From assembly GCA_027033875.1 (NCBI GenBank), contig JALVKK010000123.1, positions 1-13,649 of the forward strand: DNA of 13,649 bases, given 5' to 3'. Source of the stretch: Flavobacteriales bacterium (GTDB lineage: Bacteria; Bacteroidota; Bacteroidia; Flavobacteriales; Flavobacteriaceae). The stretch's first letter is position 1, and every line of letters starts with the position of its first letter. A program made the translations under genes and the position numbers. Under the pieces are notes generated by a model. That model was given only the letters and a program-made list of their open reading frames with translations, did no database searches and was not told the origin of the DNA. Shown piece after piece: positions 7,244 through 13,649 of the stretch.

Positions 7244-8840
7244 TAAGTGTATCTTTTGAACTGATGATTTTTTGTAACATCGAATCGTCTTTTGTCAATA
7301 TTTGATAGTAAACATTGGTGCCGTATAGATCGCGTCCCAAAAGTGCTTTCATCAGAAGTTTGAAAGATGATTTACTTTTACGAATATTTAATTTGTGATT
7401 AAATCGATAATTTTTAATGTGCTTGATTTTAAAATTTTGATACAAATCATCCGCAATCATTTCGTCTGCTATAAAACTTTGAGACGTATAATATTGTAAA
7501 GTATCGAGATGTGTATCGATATAATCGGTGATAAAATCAGATAAATAACGATTTAAATAACTGTATTTCAATACATAATCATTGTAATTGATCGGAACAA
7601 AAATATCGGGGATAATACCACCGCCACCATATACGATTTTACCTTTTGGCGTTGTATATTTGAGCGAATCGACAATAGGCATACTGTCTTTGTAATAAAG
7701 TTCCCCGTTGAATTGCCGGTCTTTAAAAGCCTGTTCGTATTCGTATTTATGACCTTTTTTGTAGGGTCTTTGAATGGAACGTCCGGTTGGTGTATAATAT
7801 CGGGCTGTTGTCAGACGAACTTTAGAACCGTCATTCAATGTAATTTCATGTTGTACCAAACCTTTACCGTACGAGCGTCTGCCTACTACGGTAGCTTTAT
7901 CGTTGTCTTGCAAAGCACCGGTAACTATTTCACTGGCTGAAGCCGTATTTTCGTTGATAAGTACATATATTTGTCCGTTTTCAAAATCGCCGCGGGCGGT
8001 CGCCGTAACTTTTTTGATGTGTCCTTTTTGATCTTTGGTGTAAAAAATCAATTTGCCGTTTGGTAAAAATTCATCTGCAATCAAATCCGCTTGTTTGAGT
8101 AGTCCTCCGGTGTTATCACGCAGATCTAATATCAAAGTTGTCATGCCTTTTGTTTTCAATTCTTTTACTGCTTTGTGAAATTCATCGTAGGTATTGGCGG
8201 CAAAAGTGCTGATTTTGATAAAACCGATACTGTCATTGATCATAAAATATGCCGGCACACTGACTATTGGAATTTTATTGCGAATAACTTTTATTTTGAA
8301 AATACTGTCTATTGATTTGCGATAAACAGTGAGAATAACGGGAGTGCCTGATTGTCCCTTTATTTTTTTTGAAAGCAAATTGAGATCAATATTTTTACCG
8401 TAAACAGTATCTTTATCAACCAATAATATGCGATCCATAGGTCTTAATCCTGCTTTTTGTGCCGGACTGTTTGACAATGGTCTAATAACCGTAAAAGTGT
8501 CTCTGTATTGTTGAAAAAGCACGCCGATTCCGGTAAAGCTACCTTCGAGTTCTTCTTCGGCATCTTCTACTTTGTTTTTAGGAATATAAACAGAATGCGG
8601 ATCTAAGTTTTTTAAAATATCCTGAATAACAACATCGACTATACTATCGGTTTGAATCGTATCGACATATTCTTCATTGATATAACGCAGCAAATTGTTT
8701 ATTTTATTTTTTTTACTGCCTTTTAGACTAATTTCCGTTTTGTTGTCAAAATTTAACATTTGTCCGATAGACATACCAAGGATAACGGCAGCGCCAATCA
8801 AAAGAATATATAATGATTTTTGTTTATTACTCATTGTCAT
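7233..8840 (-). CDS. S41-family C-terminal processing peptidase (CTP type)
   Basis: The 535-residue product has one N-terminal membrane anchor (about 9-28), then a helical segment, a PDZ domain (about 95-175, with GSFTGIGVLFQ and SPAQKAGLRPMDRILL) and the S41 protease core. The core contains LDLRDNTGGLL (238-248), the nucleophile region NTASASEI with Ser301, and RRSYGKGLVQ with Lys326. The 25-residue spacing matches the Ser/Lys dyad of CTP proteases. A C-terminal extension beyond about residue 400 is usual in Bacteroidota members. Such enzymes act in the periplasm on the C-termini of envelope proteins or on regulators of peptidoglycan hydrolases. The first ATG (8840) overlaps the dCMP deaminase stop by 14 bases; a second ATG two codons later is equally possible. 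It lies in an operon with the deaminase and the LuxE-like gene. Confidence 0.93.
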   Translation of the reverse strand: MTMSNKQKSLYILLIGAAVILGMSIGQMLNFDNKTEISLKGSKKNKINNLLRYINEEYVDTIQTDSIVDVVIQDILKNLDPHSVYIPKNKVEDAEEELEGSFTGIGVLFQQYRDTFTVIRPLSNSPAQKAGLRPMDRILLVDKDTVYGKNIDLNLLSKKIKGQSGTPVILTVYRKSIDSIFKIKVIRNKIPIVSVPAYFMINDSIGFIKISTFAANTYDEFHKAVKELKTKGMTTLILDLRDNTGGLLKQADLIADEFLPNGKLIFYTKDQKGHIKKVTATARGDFENGQIYVLINENTASASEIVTGALQDNDKATVVGRRSYGKGLVQHEITLNDGSKVRLTTARYYTPTGRSIQRPYKKGHKYEYEQAFKDRQFNGELYYKDSMPIVDSLKYTTPKGKIVYGGGGIIPDIFVPINYNDYVLKYSYLNRYLSDFITDYIDTHLDTLQYYTSQSFIADEMIADDLYQNFKIKHIKNYRFNHKLNIRKSKSSFKLLMKALLGRDLYGTNVYYQILTKDDSMLQKIISSKDTLNVK

Positions 8841-9258
8841 TTTTTATTTGTGTTACTTCAACACCTGCTTTTTTTAAAAATTCCAAACCGGTAAGGTCGT
8901 TGTATGCTTCGGCATAAAATACTTTTTTGATACCGGCTTGATATATTAATTTGCTGCATTCTTTACAAGGCGATAAGGTAACATATAAGCTGGCGCCTTC
9001 GCTGTTTTGTGTAGAAGCAGCTACTTTTGAAATAGCGTTTGCCTCAGCGTGTAAAACATGCCATTTTGTCAAACCTTGTTCATCTTCGCAAACATTTTCA
9101 AAACCACTTGGTGTACCATTGTAACCATCTGAAATTATACGACGATCTTTGACAATCAAAGCACCTACTTTTTTACGTTTGCAATATGATAATTTTGCCC
9201 ATTCATGTGCCATTTTCATATATGCAATGTCGTGTTTGGTTAACTTTTCTTCTGACAT
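8827..9258 (-). CDS. dCMP deaminase family protein (ComEB-like)
   Basis: The 143-residue product has the zinc-deaminase signature HAE (70-72) and PCKEC (97-101), giving zinc ligands His70, Cys98 and Cys101 and the proton-shuttle Glu72. The sequence GYNGTPSGF (45-53) and an additional Cys57 before the HAE motif are typical of deoxycytidylate deaminases rather than cytidine deaminases. It most likely converts dCMP to dUMP, feeding thymidylate synthesis in the cytosol. The length is normal. It is the first gene of the three-gene overlapping operon; a perfect -7 box lies 27 bases upstream. A functional tie to the protease and the LuxE-like protein is not obvious, so the link may be only transcriptional. 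Confidence 0.9.
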   Translation of the reverse strand: MSEEKLTKHDIAYMKMAHEWAKLSYCKRKKVGALIVKDRRIISDGYNGTPSGFENVCEDEQGLTKWHVLHAEANAISKVAASTQNSEGASLYVTLSPCKECSKLIYQAGIKKVFYAEAYNDLTGLEFLKKAGVEVTQIKNDNE

Positions 9259-9285
9259 CTTGTTTCTAAAGAATTTTTCGTTTCA

Positions 9286-9293
9286 CAAAGTTA
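9286..9293 (-). promoter_or_regulatory. -7 box (TAACTTTG) of the deaminase-peptidase-LuxE operon
   Basis: Minus-strand TAACTTTG matches TAnnTTTG exactly and leaves 27 bases to the start codon at 9258, giving a leader of roughly 20 bases. No clear TTG -33 element is seen about 20 bases upstream. Confidence 0.55.
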
Positions 9294-9375
9294 CGACTTT
9301 TTTCTTTATAAGATACTCATTTGCTTTTAATTAATTCAATAAAGTTCAGTAAAAAATTCAGATTGAAAAATCAAC

Positions 9376-9475
9376 AGCCTACACCCGATACCGACAACAG
9401 TCGGTACAGGCTATCTGATACCGACCTACGTCGGCACAAGCTATCAAATAACCCCCGATGAGAATCGGGACATGC
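9376..9475. repeat. Three tandem 30-base hairpin repeats
   Basis: Three units at a 30-base period occupy this intergenic stretch. Hairpin 1 is taccgac (9389-9395), loop aaca, gtcggta (9400-9406). Hairpin 2 is ccgac (9421-9425), loop ctac, gtcgg (9430-9434). Hairpin 3 is cccgat (9454-9459), loop gaga, atcggg (9464-9469). Each stem is followed by ACA or a close variant, and the units are joined by gctatc-like linkers. The stems differ in sequence yet pair perfectly with four-base loops. The block is richer in G+C than its surroundings and has no adjacent U run, so it is not a standard terminator. It lies between the cvpA-family stop and the deaminase promoter. Confidence 0.75.
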
Positions 9476-9477
9476 GA

Positions 9478-9501
9478 TTAACCAGTTAACCAAATAACCA
9501 A
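9478..9501. repeat. Three 8-base tandem repeats next to the cvpA stop
   Basis: The sequence reads ttaaccag, ttaaccaa, ataaccaa, that is three copies of an 8-base unit with one or two changes. It ends two bases before the stop codon of the cvpA-family gene and sits in that gene's 3' region beside the hairpin array. Confidence 0.6.
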
Positions 9502-9503
9502 TT

Positions 9504-10055
9504 CTACAAACTATCTTTCCGCTGTTCCAATTTTAATTTTTCTTCTTTTAATTTTTTAAGCACTTTGCTGTTTTTCAAGTTTTTAAGATTAACTAAAATC
9601 ACAGGAGCCATATCTTTGATAGGTCGATACAAAGTACTTTCGTCCAATGTTTCTTGCTTGACGATAGGATAAGTTTGGTTGGCTTGGTCAAACAACCAAA
9701 AAAACAAACTCAAAATAACGACTTTAATAGCAACCGAAAGCGCACCGCCACCTAATTTATTGACAAATCCCAAAGCTACTGCGCTCAACAACTTGTCTAG
9801 TATTTTTCCGACTAAGTACATCAATCCGAATACAATAATAAAGGTAAGAATGTATCCGATAATTTTTAGTTGTGCCGGATCTTTATCGATATAATTACCT
9901 AATTTATCAATGGTTAAATATGAAAAATGAATAGCCGCATACAATCCTATAATGATGGAAATAAAGGAAAATAACATGTAAATAAGCCCTTTTTTAAAAC
10001 CGGAATAAAAAGCCCAAACCAAGATAATACTGATGCCGATGTCTAAATAATTCAT
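9504..10055 (-). CDS. CvpA family membrane protein
   Basis: From the ATG at 10055 the protein has 183 residues and begins MNYLDIGISIILVWAFYSGF, the usual CvpA start with the conserved FKKGL after the first helix. Four hydrophobic segments are visible (about 4-20, 24-44, 63-86 and 103-121). LVGKILDKLLSAVALGFVNKLGGGALSVAI matches the family signature around the third and fourth helices (given here only as the overall region 81-110). The C-terminal tail is highly charged with many Lys and Glu. CvpA was first linked to colicin V production in E. coli and is now associated with envelope homeostasis; the mechanism is unknown. The open frame extends to 10130, but that extension overlaps the divergent gene's promoter and lacks family similarity, so the later start is preferred. 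Confidence 0.85.
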   Translation of the reverse strand: MNYLDIGISIILVWAFYSGFKKGLIYMLFSFISIIIGLYAAIHFSYLTIDKLGNYIDKDPAQLKIIGYILTFIIVFGLMYLVGKILDKLLSAVALGFVNKLGGGALSVAIKVVILSLFFWLFDQANQTYPIVKQETLDESTLYRPIKDMAPVILVNLKNLKNSKVLKKLKEEKLKLEQRKDSL

Positions 10056-10115
10056 AATCGAAAATTTTTGTTGTAATTTTTCTAAATAATCAGATACAAT
10101 TAAACAAATATGTTC

Positions 10116-10123
10116 TATTTTTG
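10116..10123 (+). promoter_or_regulatory. -7 box (TATTTTTG) of the propeller lipoprotein gene
   Basis: TATTTTTG matches TAnnTTTG exactly and leaves 27 bases to the ATG at 10151, the same distance as for the deaminase operon. No -33 TTG is evident. Its position supports 10151 rather than 10121 as the start. On the opposite strand an imperfect CATATTTG (10112-10105) may serve the cvpA-family gene. Confidence 0.55.
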
Positions 10124-10150
10124 CCTGCAAGATACAAAAATATATTACAC

Positions 10151-11257
10151 ATGAAGTATTTAAAGTTTGTTACAATATTCACTTTGGCAATTTTACTAAA
10201 TGCTTGTAAGCATCACGGCAAAAAAGCCGATGGTAAATCCGGCGAGACCAAGTTGGTTCAAAAAGTTTTTTATGAGAAAGAAAAAAAACATTTTAAGTCT
10301 GTCAAGCAGCTGACTTTCGGAGGCGATAATGCCGAAGCCTATTGGAGTTATGATGATACAAAATTGGTCTTTCAAGCCCGTAATCCGCGTTGGAATGTGC
10401 CTTGTGATCAAATATTTGTAATGAATGCCTATCAAGCTTTAGACAGCGTTCATGTGCCTAAAATGTTGAGTACCGGCAAAGGACGCACAACTTGCAGTTA
10501 TTTTTTGCCCGGTGATACGCTCGTACTTTATGCTTCCACCCATTTGGGAGGCGATGCTTGTCCGCCGGAACCTAAAAAAAACAAAAATCATTATGTCTGG
10601 CCCATATACGATACTTACGATATTTTTATTGCGGATTTGAACGGAAATATAGTTAAACAATTGACCGATACCCCGGGTTATGATGCCGAAGCTACGGTAT
10701 CGCCGGACGGTAAAAAAATCGTATTTACTTCAACCCGAAGCGGTGATTTGGAACTTTATACCATGAACATTGATGGAACCGATGTCAAGCAAATTACCAA
10801 TCAATTGGGTTATGACGGCGGCGCTTTCTTTTCGCCGGATAGCAAAAAAATCGTTTTTCGCTCGTCGCGTCCCAAAACACCGGAAGACATAAAAAAATAC
10901 AAAGATTTATTAGCCCAAGGTCTGGTCGAACCGACCAATATGGAAATATATGTTTGCGATGCAGACGGCAGCAATTTGCACCAAGTAACCCATCTGGGGG
11001 GCGCCAATTGGGCACCGTTTTTTCACCCGAGCGGCAATAAAATTATTTTTTCTTCCAATCACAAAACCAAATCCATACCATTTAATTTATATATGGTAAA
11101 TCTGGACGGTACCGGCTTGGAGCAAATTACGTTTGACCCCGTATTTGATGCATTTCCGATGTTTTCTTATGACGGTAAAAAACTGGTATTCGGTTCCAAC
11201 CGTAACAATCGCGGTACGCACGATACCAATTTGTTTTTAGCCGAATGGAAAGACTAA
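10151..11257 (+). CDS. TolB-like lipoprotein with PD40/WD40-like beta-propeller repeats
   Basis: The 368-residue product starts with a lipoprotein signal peptide whose lipobox is LLNAC (lipidated Cys19), then a basic linker. At least five PD40-type blades follow, with the hallmark of a Pro-Asp/Ser-Gly-Lys-Lys-Ile-Val-Phe strand. Examples are SPDGKKIVFTSTRSG (about 184-198), SPDSKKIVFRSSR (228-240), HPSGNKIIFSSNH (292-304) and SYDGKKLVFGSNR (339-351). Linkers such as LYTMNIDGTDVKQIT resemble TolB. Cys85, Cys115 and Cys137 lie in an insertion between the first blades and could form disulfides. The protein is probably anchored in the outer membrane facing the periplasm or the surface, in a binding role. 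It is not classical TolB, because the Tol-Pal neighbours are absent. It is divergent from the cvpA-family gene. The first in-frame codon with an open frame is at 10121, but the lipobox requires 10151. Confidence 0.82.
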   Translation: MKYLKFVTIFTLAILLNACKHHGKKADGKSGETKLVQKVFYEKEKKHFKSVKQLTFGGDNAEAYWSYDDTKLVFQARNPRWNVPCDQIFVMNAYQALDSVHVPKMLSTGKGRTTCSYFLPGDTLVLYASTHLGGDACPPEPKKNKNHYVWPIYDTYDIFIADLNGNIVKQLTDTPGYDAEATVSPDGKKIVFTSTRSGDLELYTMNIDGTDVKQITNQLGYDGGAFFSPDSKKIVFRSSRPKTPEDIKKYKDLLAQGLVEPTNMEIYVCDADGSNLHQVTHLGGANWAPFFHPSGNKIIFSSNHKTKSIPFNLYMVNLDGTGLEQITFDPVFDAFPMFSYDGKKLVFGSNRNNRGTHDTNLFLAEWKD

Positions 11258-11334
11258 AATTACATGAATATCAATAATTGTTATACGGTACACAATATTT
11301 TTAAGTATTGCAAACCTTTATTTTGGCATATTTA

Positions 11335-11366
11335 TTGAAATAGCCTGAATAAAATACATATCTTTG
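11335..11366 (+). promoter_or_regulatory. Promoter of panD (TTG ... TATCTTTG)
   Basis: TATCTTTG (11359-11366) is an exact -7 match, and TTG at 11335-11337 lies 21 bases upstream, a fitting -33 element. Only seven bases separate the box from the ATG at 11374, so the transcript would have almost no leader. A weaker alternative, TTATTTTG at 11318-11325, would give a leader of about 45 bases. Confidence 0.55.
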
Positions 11367-11373
11367 CAAAACT

Positions 11374-11724
11374 ATGATGGTACAAATTTTTAAGTCAAAA
11401 ATTCATCGTGTAAAAGTAACCGGTGCCGAATTGGATTATATCGGGAGTATTACCATTGATGCCGATCTGGTCGATGCAGCTAATATGATAGAAGGCGAAA
11501 AAGTACAGATAGTCAACGTCAATAACGGCGAACGTATAGAAACCTATATCATTAAAGGTAAACGCGGAAGCGGTGAGATTACTTTAAACGGCCCTGCTGC
11601 CCGACGGGTACAAAAAGGCGATATCATTATCATTATCTCTTACACCTGGATGGACATGACAGAAGCTAAAAATTTTAAACCCACTATTGTTTTTCCCGAC
11701 ACCGATACAAATAAACTCAGATAA
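11374..11724 (+). CDS. panD: Aspartate 1-decarboxylase proenzyme
   Basis: The 116-residue product matches PanD over its length, and its numbering coincides with the E. coli enzyme when the first ATG is used. The self-cleavage site is Gly24-Ser25 in YIGSITID, and Ser25 becomes the pyruvoyl group. Lys9 and His11 lie in KSKIHRVKVTGAEL, Arg54, Thr57 and Tyr58 in NGERIETY, and Asn72 and Ala75 in LNGPAA. All are at the expected positions, so the enzyme should be active. It decarboxylates L-aspartate to beta-alanine for pantothenate and coenzyme A synthesis in the cytosol. panB and panC are not in the window. The UPF0104 membrane protein gene follows after 32 bases, a pairing seen repeatedly in Bacteroidota. 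A second ATG directly follows the first and cannot be excluded. Confidence 0.96.
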   Translation: MMVQIFKSKIHRVKVTGAELDYIGSITIDADLVDAANMIEGEKVQIVNVNNGERIETYIIKGKRGSGEITLNGPAARRVQKGDIIIIISYTWMDMTEAKNFKPTIVFPDTDTNKLR

Positions 11725-11756
11725 TCAGCTACGGCTTATTTGGTTAAAACGATTAA

Positions 11757-12716
11757 ATGAATAAGGCACTAAAAATCATATTACCCCTTGTTGCAGGTGC
11801 CGTTATTTTATATTTTTATTTATCCGGTTTTACTTCGCAAGAATTACAAGAAATTTGGTTAAACATCAAAAATGCCGATTTTAGATGGTTGGCTTTATCC
11901 TTATTTTTCGGCTTGTTAAGTCATTTGATCAGAGCTTACCGTTGGAATTATCTTTTGGAAACTTTAAACTATAAACCACGAAAAATTAATCTTATTCTGA
12001 CCGTCGGCTTGTCTTATTTGTTAAATCTGGTCATACCACGTGCAGGCGAAGTCGGGCGAGCGGCAACTTTGTCAAAATACGAAAATCATATTCGATTTGA
12101 AAAAGCATTCGGAACCATAGTTGCCGAACGTATGGCTGATATTGTTTTTTTGTTGTTTTTTATGCTGGCGGCTTTGTTTTTGCAATTTGATTTGATATAC
12201 GAAATGATTGCCCCGAAACTACCTGACAATCCTGTTTTGTTATCCGGAGAAATACTTGTCGTCGGTTTGGTATTGTTTTTTGTCTTTAAATGGATTCGGC
12301 AAACCGAAAATCCCTTGATTGTCAAAATAAGGGTATTTATCAACGGCTTATTGCAAGGTATGAACAGTATTTTGACCATGTCGCACAAATGGTGGTTTAT
12401 TTTGCAAACCATTATTATTTGGTTTCTCTATATAGCTATGTTTTGGGTAGTTTTACAGGCTTTTCCTGAAACTGAAAATTTGGGCATCGATGCTGTTTTA
12501 GTTTCCTTTATTGCCGGTAGTATAGCTATGGTAATTTCCAATGGTGGTTTCGGTGTATATCCGGTATTTGTCGCCGAAGCTTTATTGTTATACGGTGTTT
12601 CCAAAGAAACCGGAACCGCTTTCGGCTTGTTGATGTGGACAACCCAAACTTTACTAGTGATACTTTTCGGTTTGATTTGCATGATTTTATTGCCCGTTTA
12701 TAACAATAAACACTAG
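11757..12716 (+). CDS. UPF0104 / lysylphosphatidylglycerol synthase TM-region family membrane protein
   Basis: The 319-residue product is strongly hydrophobic, with about eight transmembrane helices. Helix 1 is at about 5-24, helix 2 at 42-62 and the last at about 290-312. The family signature PRAGEVGRAATL (94-105) precedes AERMADIVFLL (123-133), and GGFGVYP (263-269) is the conserved late motif. This fold covers the membrane half of MprF and the AglD/YbhN group; it lacks the cytosolic aminoacyl-transfer domain, so it should not itself make lysyl-phosphatidylglycerol. A lipid or lipid-linked glycan flippase role in the inner membrane is plausible by family but unproven. It follows panD by 32 bases and probably shares its promoter. 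No good terminator follows it. Confidence 0.87.
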   Translation: MNKALKIILPLVAGAVILYFYLSGFTSQELQEIWLNIKNADFRWLALSLFFGLLSHLIRAYRWNYLLETLNYKPRKINLILTVGLSYLLNLVIPRAGEVGRAATLSKYENHIRFEKAFGTIVAERMADIVFLLFFMLAALFLQFDLIYEMIAPKLPDNPVLLSGEILVVGLVLFFVFKWIRQTENPLIVKIRVFINGLLQGMNSILTMSHKWWFILQTIIIWFLYIAMFWVVLQAFPETENLGIDAVLVSFIAGSIAMVISNGGFGVYPVFVAEALLLYGVSKETGTAFGLLMWTTQTLLVILFGLICMILLPVYNNKH

Positions 12717-12868
12717 CTACGGTAATAAAAAAAGTGCATTTCTTTATCTTTTTATAAGAATTTATTTTTGTAAATTTGATTCCTATAATCATATCGTTAG
12801 CATTTATTTAATAACAATGAAAAAAGCAGAAAATAAAAAATGAAAATTCATTTAATTTGAAAAATTCG

Positions 12869-12876
12869 TATCTTTG
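12869..12876 (+). promoter_or_regulatory. -7 box (TATCTTTG) of the Rpn-family gene
   Basis: TATCTTTG is an exact TAnnTTTG match and leaves 16 bases to the ATG at 12893. There is no -33 TTG at the right distance; TTTG at 12856-12859 is too close. Another exact box, TATTTTTG at 12763-12770, lies 122 bases before the same gene and may be a second start or chance. The rest of the 176-base gap (12717-12892) is AT-rich and shows no gene I can support. Confidence 0.5.
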
Positions 12877-12892
12877 AAAAAAAGATTGAAAT

Positions 12893-13649
12893 ATGACCGT
12901 ATTTAAAGAAAAATACATAAATCCTTTTACCGATTACGGATTTAAAAGACTGTTTGGCGAAGAACCAAACAAAGATTTATTGTTAGATTTCTTGAACGAG
13001 TTGCTAAAAGAGCAAGAAGGTAGAATAACCGAATTATCCTATTTACCGAGTGAAAAATTACCAATTTCCGTTGGCGACAGACGAGCAATTTTTGATATTT
13101 ATTGCACCAATGAAAAAGGCGAGCAGTTTATCGTTGAAATGCAGAAAGCCGAACAAAAATTTTTCAAAGACAGGACTATTTTTTACGCAACATTTCCCAT
13201 ACAAGAACAAGCAAGAAATAAAGACAGATTTTGGACTTTCGAATTAAAAGCCGTTTATACTATCGGCATTTTGGATTTTGTATTTGAAGAAAGCGACCCT
13301 GATAAATTTCGCCACGATGTAAAATTAACCGAACAGGAAACCAAAAAAGTATTTTACGATAAATTGACCTTCATTTATCTTGAAATGCCAAAGTTCAACA
13401 AAACAGAGAAAGAACTGGAAACCCGATTTGATAAATGGATGTTTGTGCTTAAAAATTTACCCAGACTTGAAAGAATACCGGTTGCATTAAAAGAAAAAAT
13501 ATTCTTAAAATTGTTTGAAACAGCGGAAATAGCAAAACTCAAACCAAATGAATATAAACAATACGAAGCGAGTGTAAATGCTTATCGGGATATTTTTAAT
13601 ATAAAAAATACTTATCTTGAAAAAGGAAAGATTGAAGGAAAGATTGAAG
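12893..13649 (+). CDS. Rpn/PDDEXK_2 family nuclease (transposase-like), 3' end outside window
   Basis: The frame runs from ATG 12893 to the window edge without a stop (252 residues visible). It opens with INPFTDYGFKRLFGEE (9-24), the standard start of the PD-(D/E)XK nuclease family transposase / Rpn group. Catalytic-type residues are seen as FDIYC (Asp68) and IVEMQ (Glu82, Gln84), the D...E-x-Q variant usual in this family. The remainder (about 95-230) follows the family pattern, including FPIQEQ, a TIGILDFVF strand and KWMFVLKNL. Rpn proteins of E. coli promote RecA-independent recombination and have DNase activity; many copies per genome with high turnover are common. The visible end begins a GKIEGKIEG repeat, typical of the variable C-terminal tail. 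Whether it is intact cannot be judged here. No insertion sequence ends are visible. Confidence 0.87.
   Translation, partial: MTVFKEKYINPFTDYGFKRLFGEEPNKDLLLDFLNELLKEQEGRITELSYLPSEKLPISVGDRRAIFDIYCTNEKGEQFIVEMQKAEQKFFKDRTIFYATFPIQEQARNKDRFWTFELKAVYTIGILDFVFEESDPDKFRHDVKLTEQETKKVFYDKLTFIYLEMPKFNKTEKELETRFDKWMFVLKNLPRLERIPVALKEKIFLKLFETAEIAKLKPNEYKQYEASVNAYRDIFNIKNTYLEKGKIEGKIE
13625..13649 (+). repeat. 12-base tandem repeat in the Rpn-family gene
   Basis: GGAAAGATTGAA occurs twice in a row (13625-13636 and 13637-13648) and a third copy may begin at the edge. It keeps the reading frame and encodes Gly-Lys-Ile-Glu units. The total copy number is not visible. Confidence 0.75.

Noticed and set aside
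9376..9475. Could the three 30-base repeats be a CRISPR array?
   Set aside because: The units are contiguous with no unique spacers, they diverge from one another, and no cas gene is present.
11293..11310. Hairpin caata / tattg after the propeller lipoprotein gene
   Set aside because: Only five A/T-rich pairs and no following U run; not a credible terminator.
11727..12722. The 8-mer agctacgg occurs just after both the panD stop (11727-11734) and the end of the UPF0104 gene (12715-12722)
   Set aside because: Eight bases twice is within chance expectation and no further similarity extends around them.
12817..12843. Tiny reading frame of eight codons (MKKAENKK) after a -7-like box at 12763-12770
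   Set aside because: Too short and simple in composition to support as a gene in AT-rich intergenic DNA; no recognisable ribosome binding site.

Overview
The window looks like a piece of an AT-rich Bacteroidota chromosome, most likely Flavobacteriia or a near relative. Three things support this. It carries a SusC/SusD outer-membrane uptake pair and a PorT-like beta-barrel. It has five exact matches to the Bacteroidota -7 promoter element TAnnTTTG, each at a sensible distance from a gene start. It also has a run of housekeeping families that are common in that phylum (CTP-type S41 peptidase, ComEB-type deaminase, LuxE-like protein, panD followed by a UPF0104 membrane protein). The species cannot be named from the sequence alone.

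Layout. (1) 1-407, plus strand: C-terminal end of a DASS/SLC13 sodium-coupled anion transporter, convergent with a small outer-membrane beta-barrel gene (457-1101, minus). A rho-independent terminator lies between them and is best formed on the minus strand. (2) 1324-6107, minus: a susC-susD pair closed by a strong terminator. No glycoside hydrolase, sulfatase or regulator is adjacent, so its substrate cannot be read from context. (3) 6266-9258, minus: three genes overlapping by 11-14 bases, encoding dCMP deaminase, S41 peptidase and a LuxE-like adenylating/acyl-transfer protein. They are very probably one translationally coupled operon from a promoter at about 9286-9293. (4) 9376-9501: a non-coding block of three 30-base hairpin repeats followed by three 8-base repeats, just 3' of a cvpA-family gene. 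(5) 10056-10150: a divergent promoter region between cvpA (minus) and a lipoprotein with a WD40/PD40-like propeller (plus). (6) 11374-12716, plus: panD and a UPF0104/flippase-like membrane protein. (7) 12893 to the window end, plus: a Rpn/PDDEXK_2 family nuclease, open at the edge and entering a GKIEG-type repeat.

How the genes fit together. Most of the window is cell-envelope and transport biology (OM barrel, SusCD, CvpA, surface or periplasmic lipoprotein, UPF0104, DASS carrier), with nucleotide and coenzyme A metabolism genes (dCMP deaminase, PanD) mixed in. I do not see a clear undescribed multi-gene system. The observations most worth following up are the LuxE-like gene without luminescence partners inside a coupled operon, the compensating 30-base hairpin repeats, homopolymer tracts of exactly ten bases at outer-membrane protein genes, and a near-leaderless panD. 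Three genes (susC, cvpA and the propeller lipoprotein) need starts downstream of the longest open frame; the starts given here are the corrected ones. No intergenic stretch exceeds 300 bases. I saw no tRNA, rRNA, CRISPR array or complete insertion sequence.
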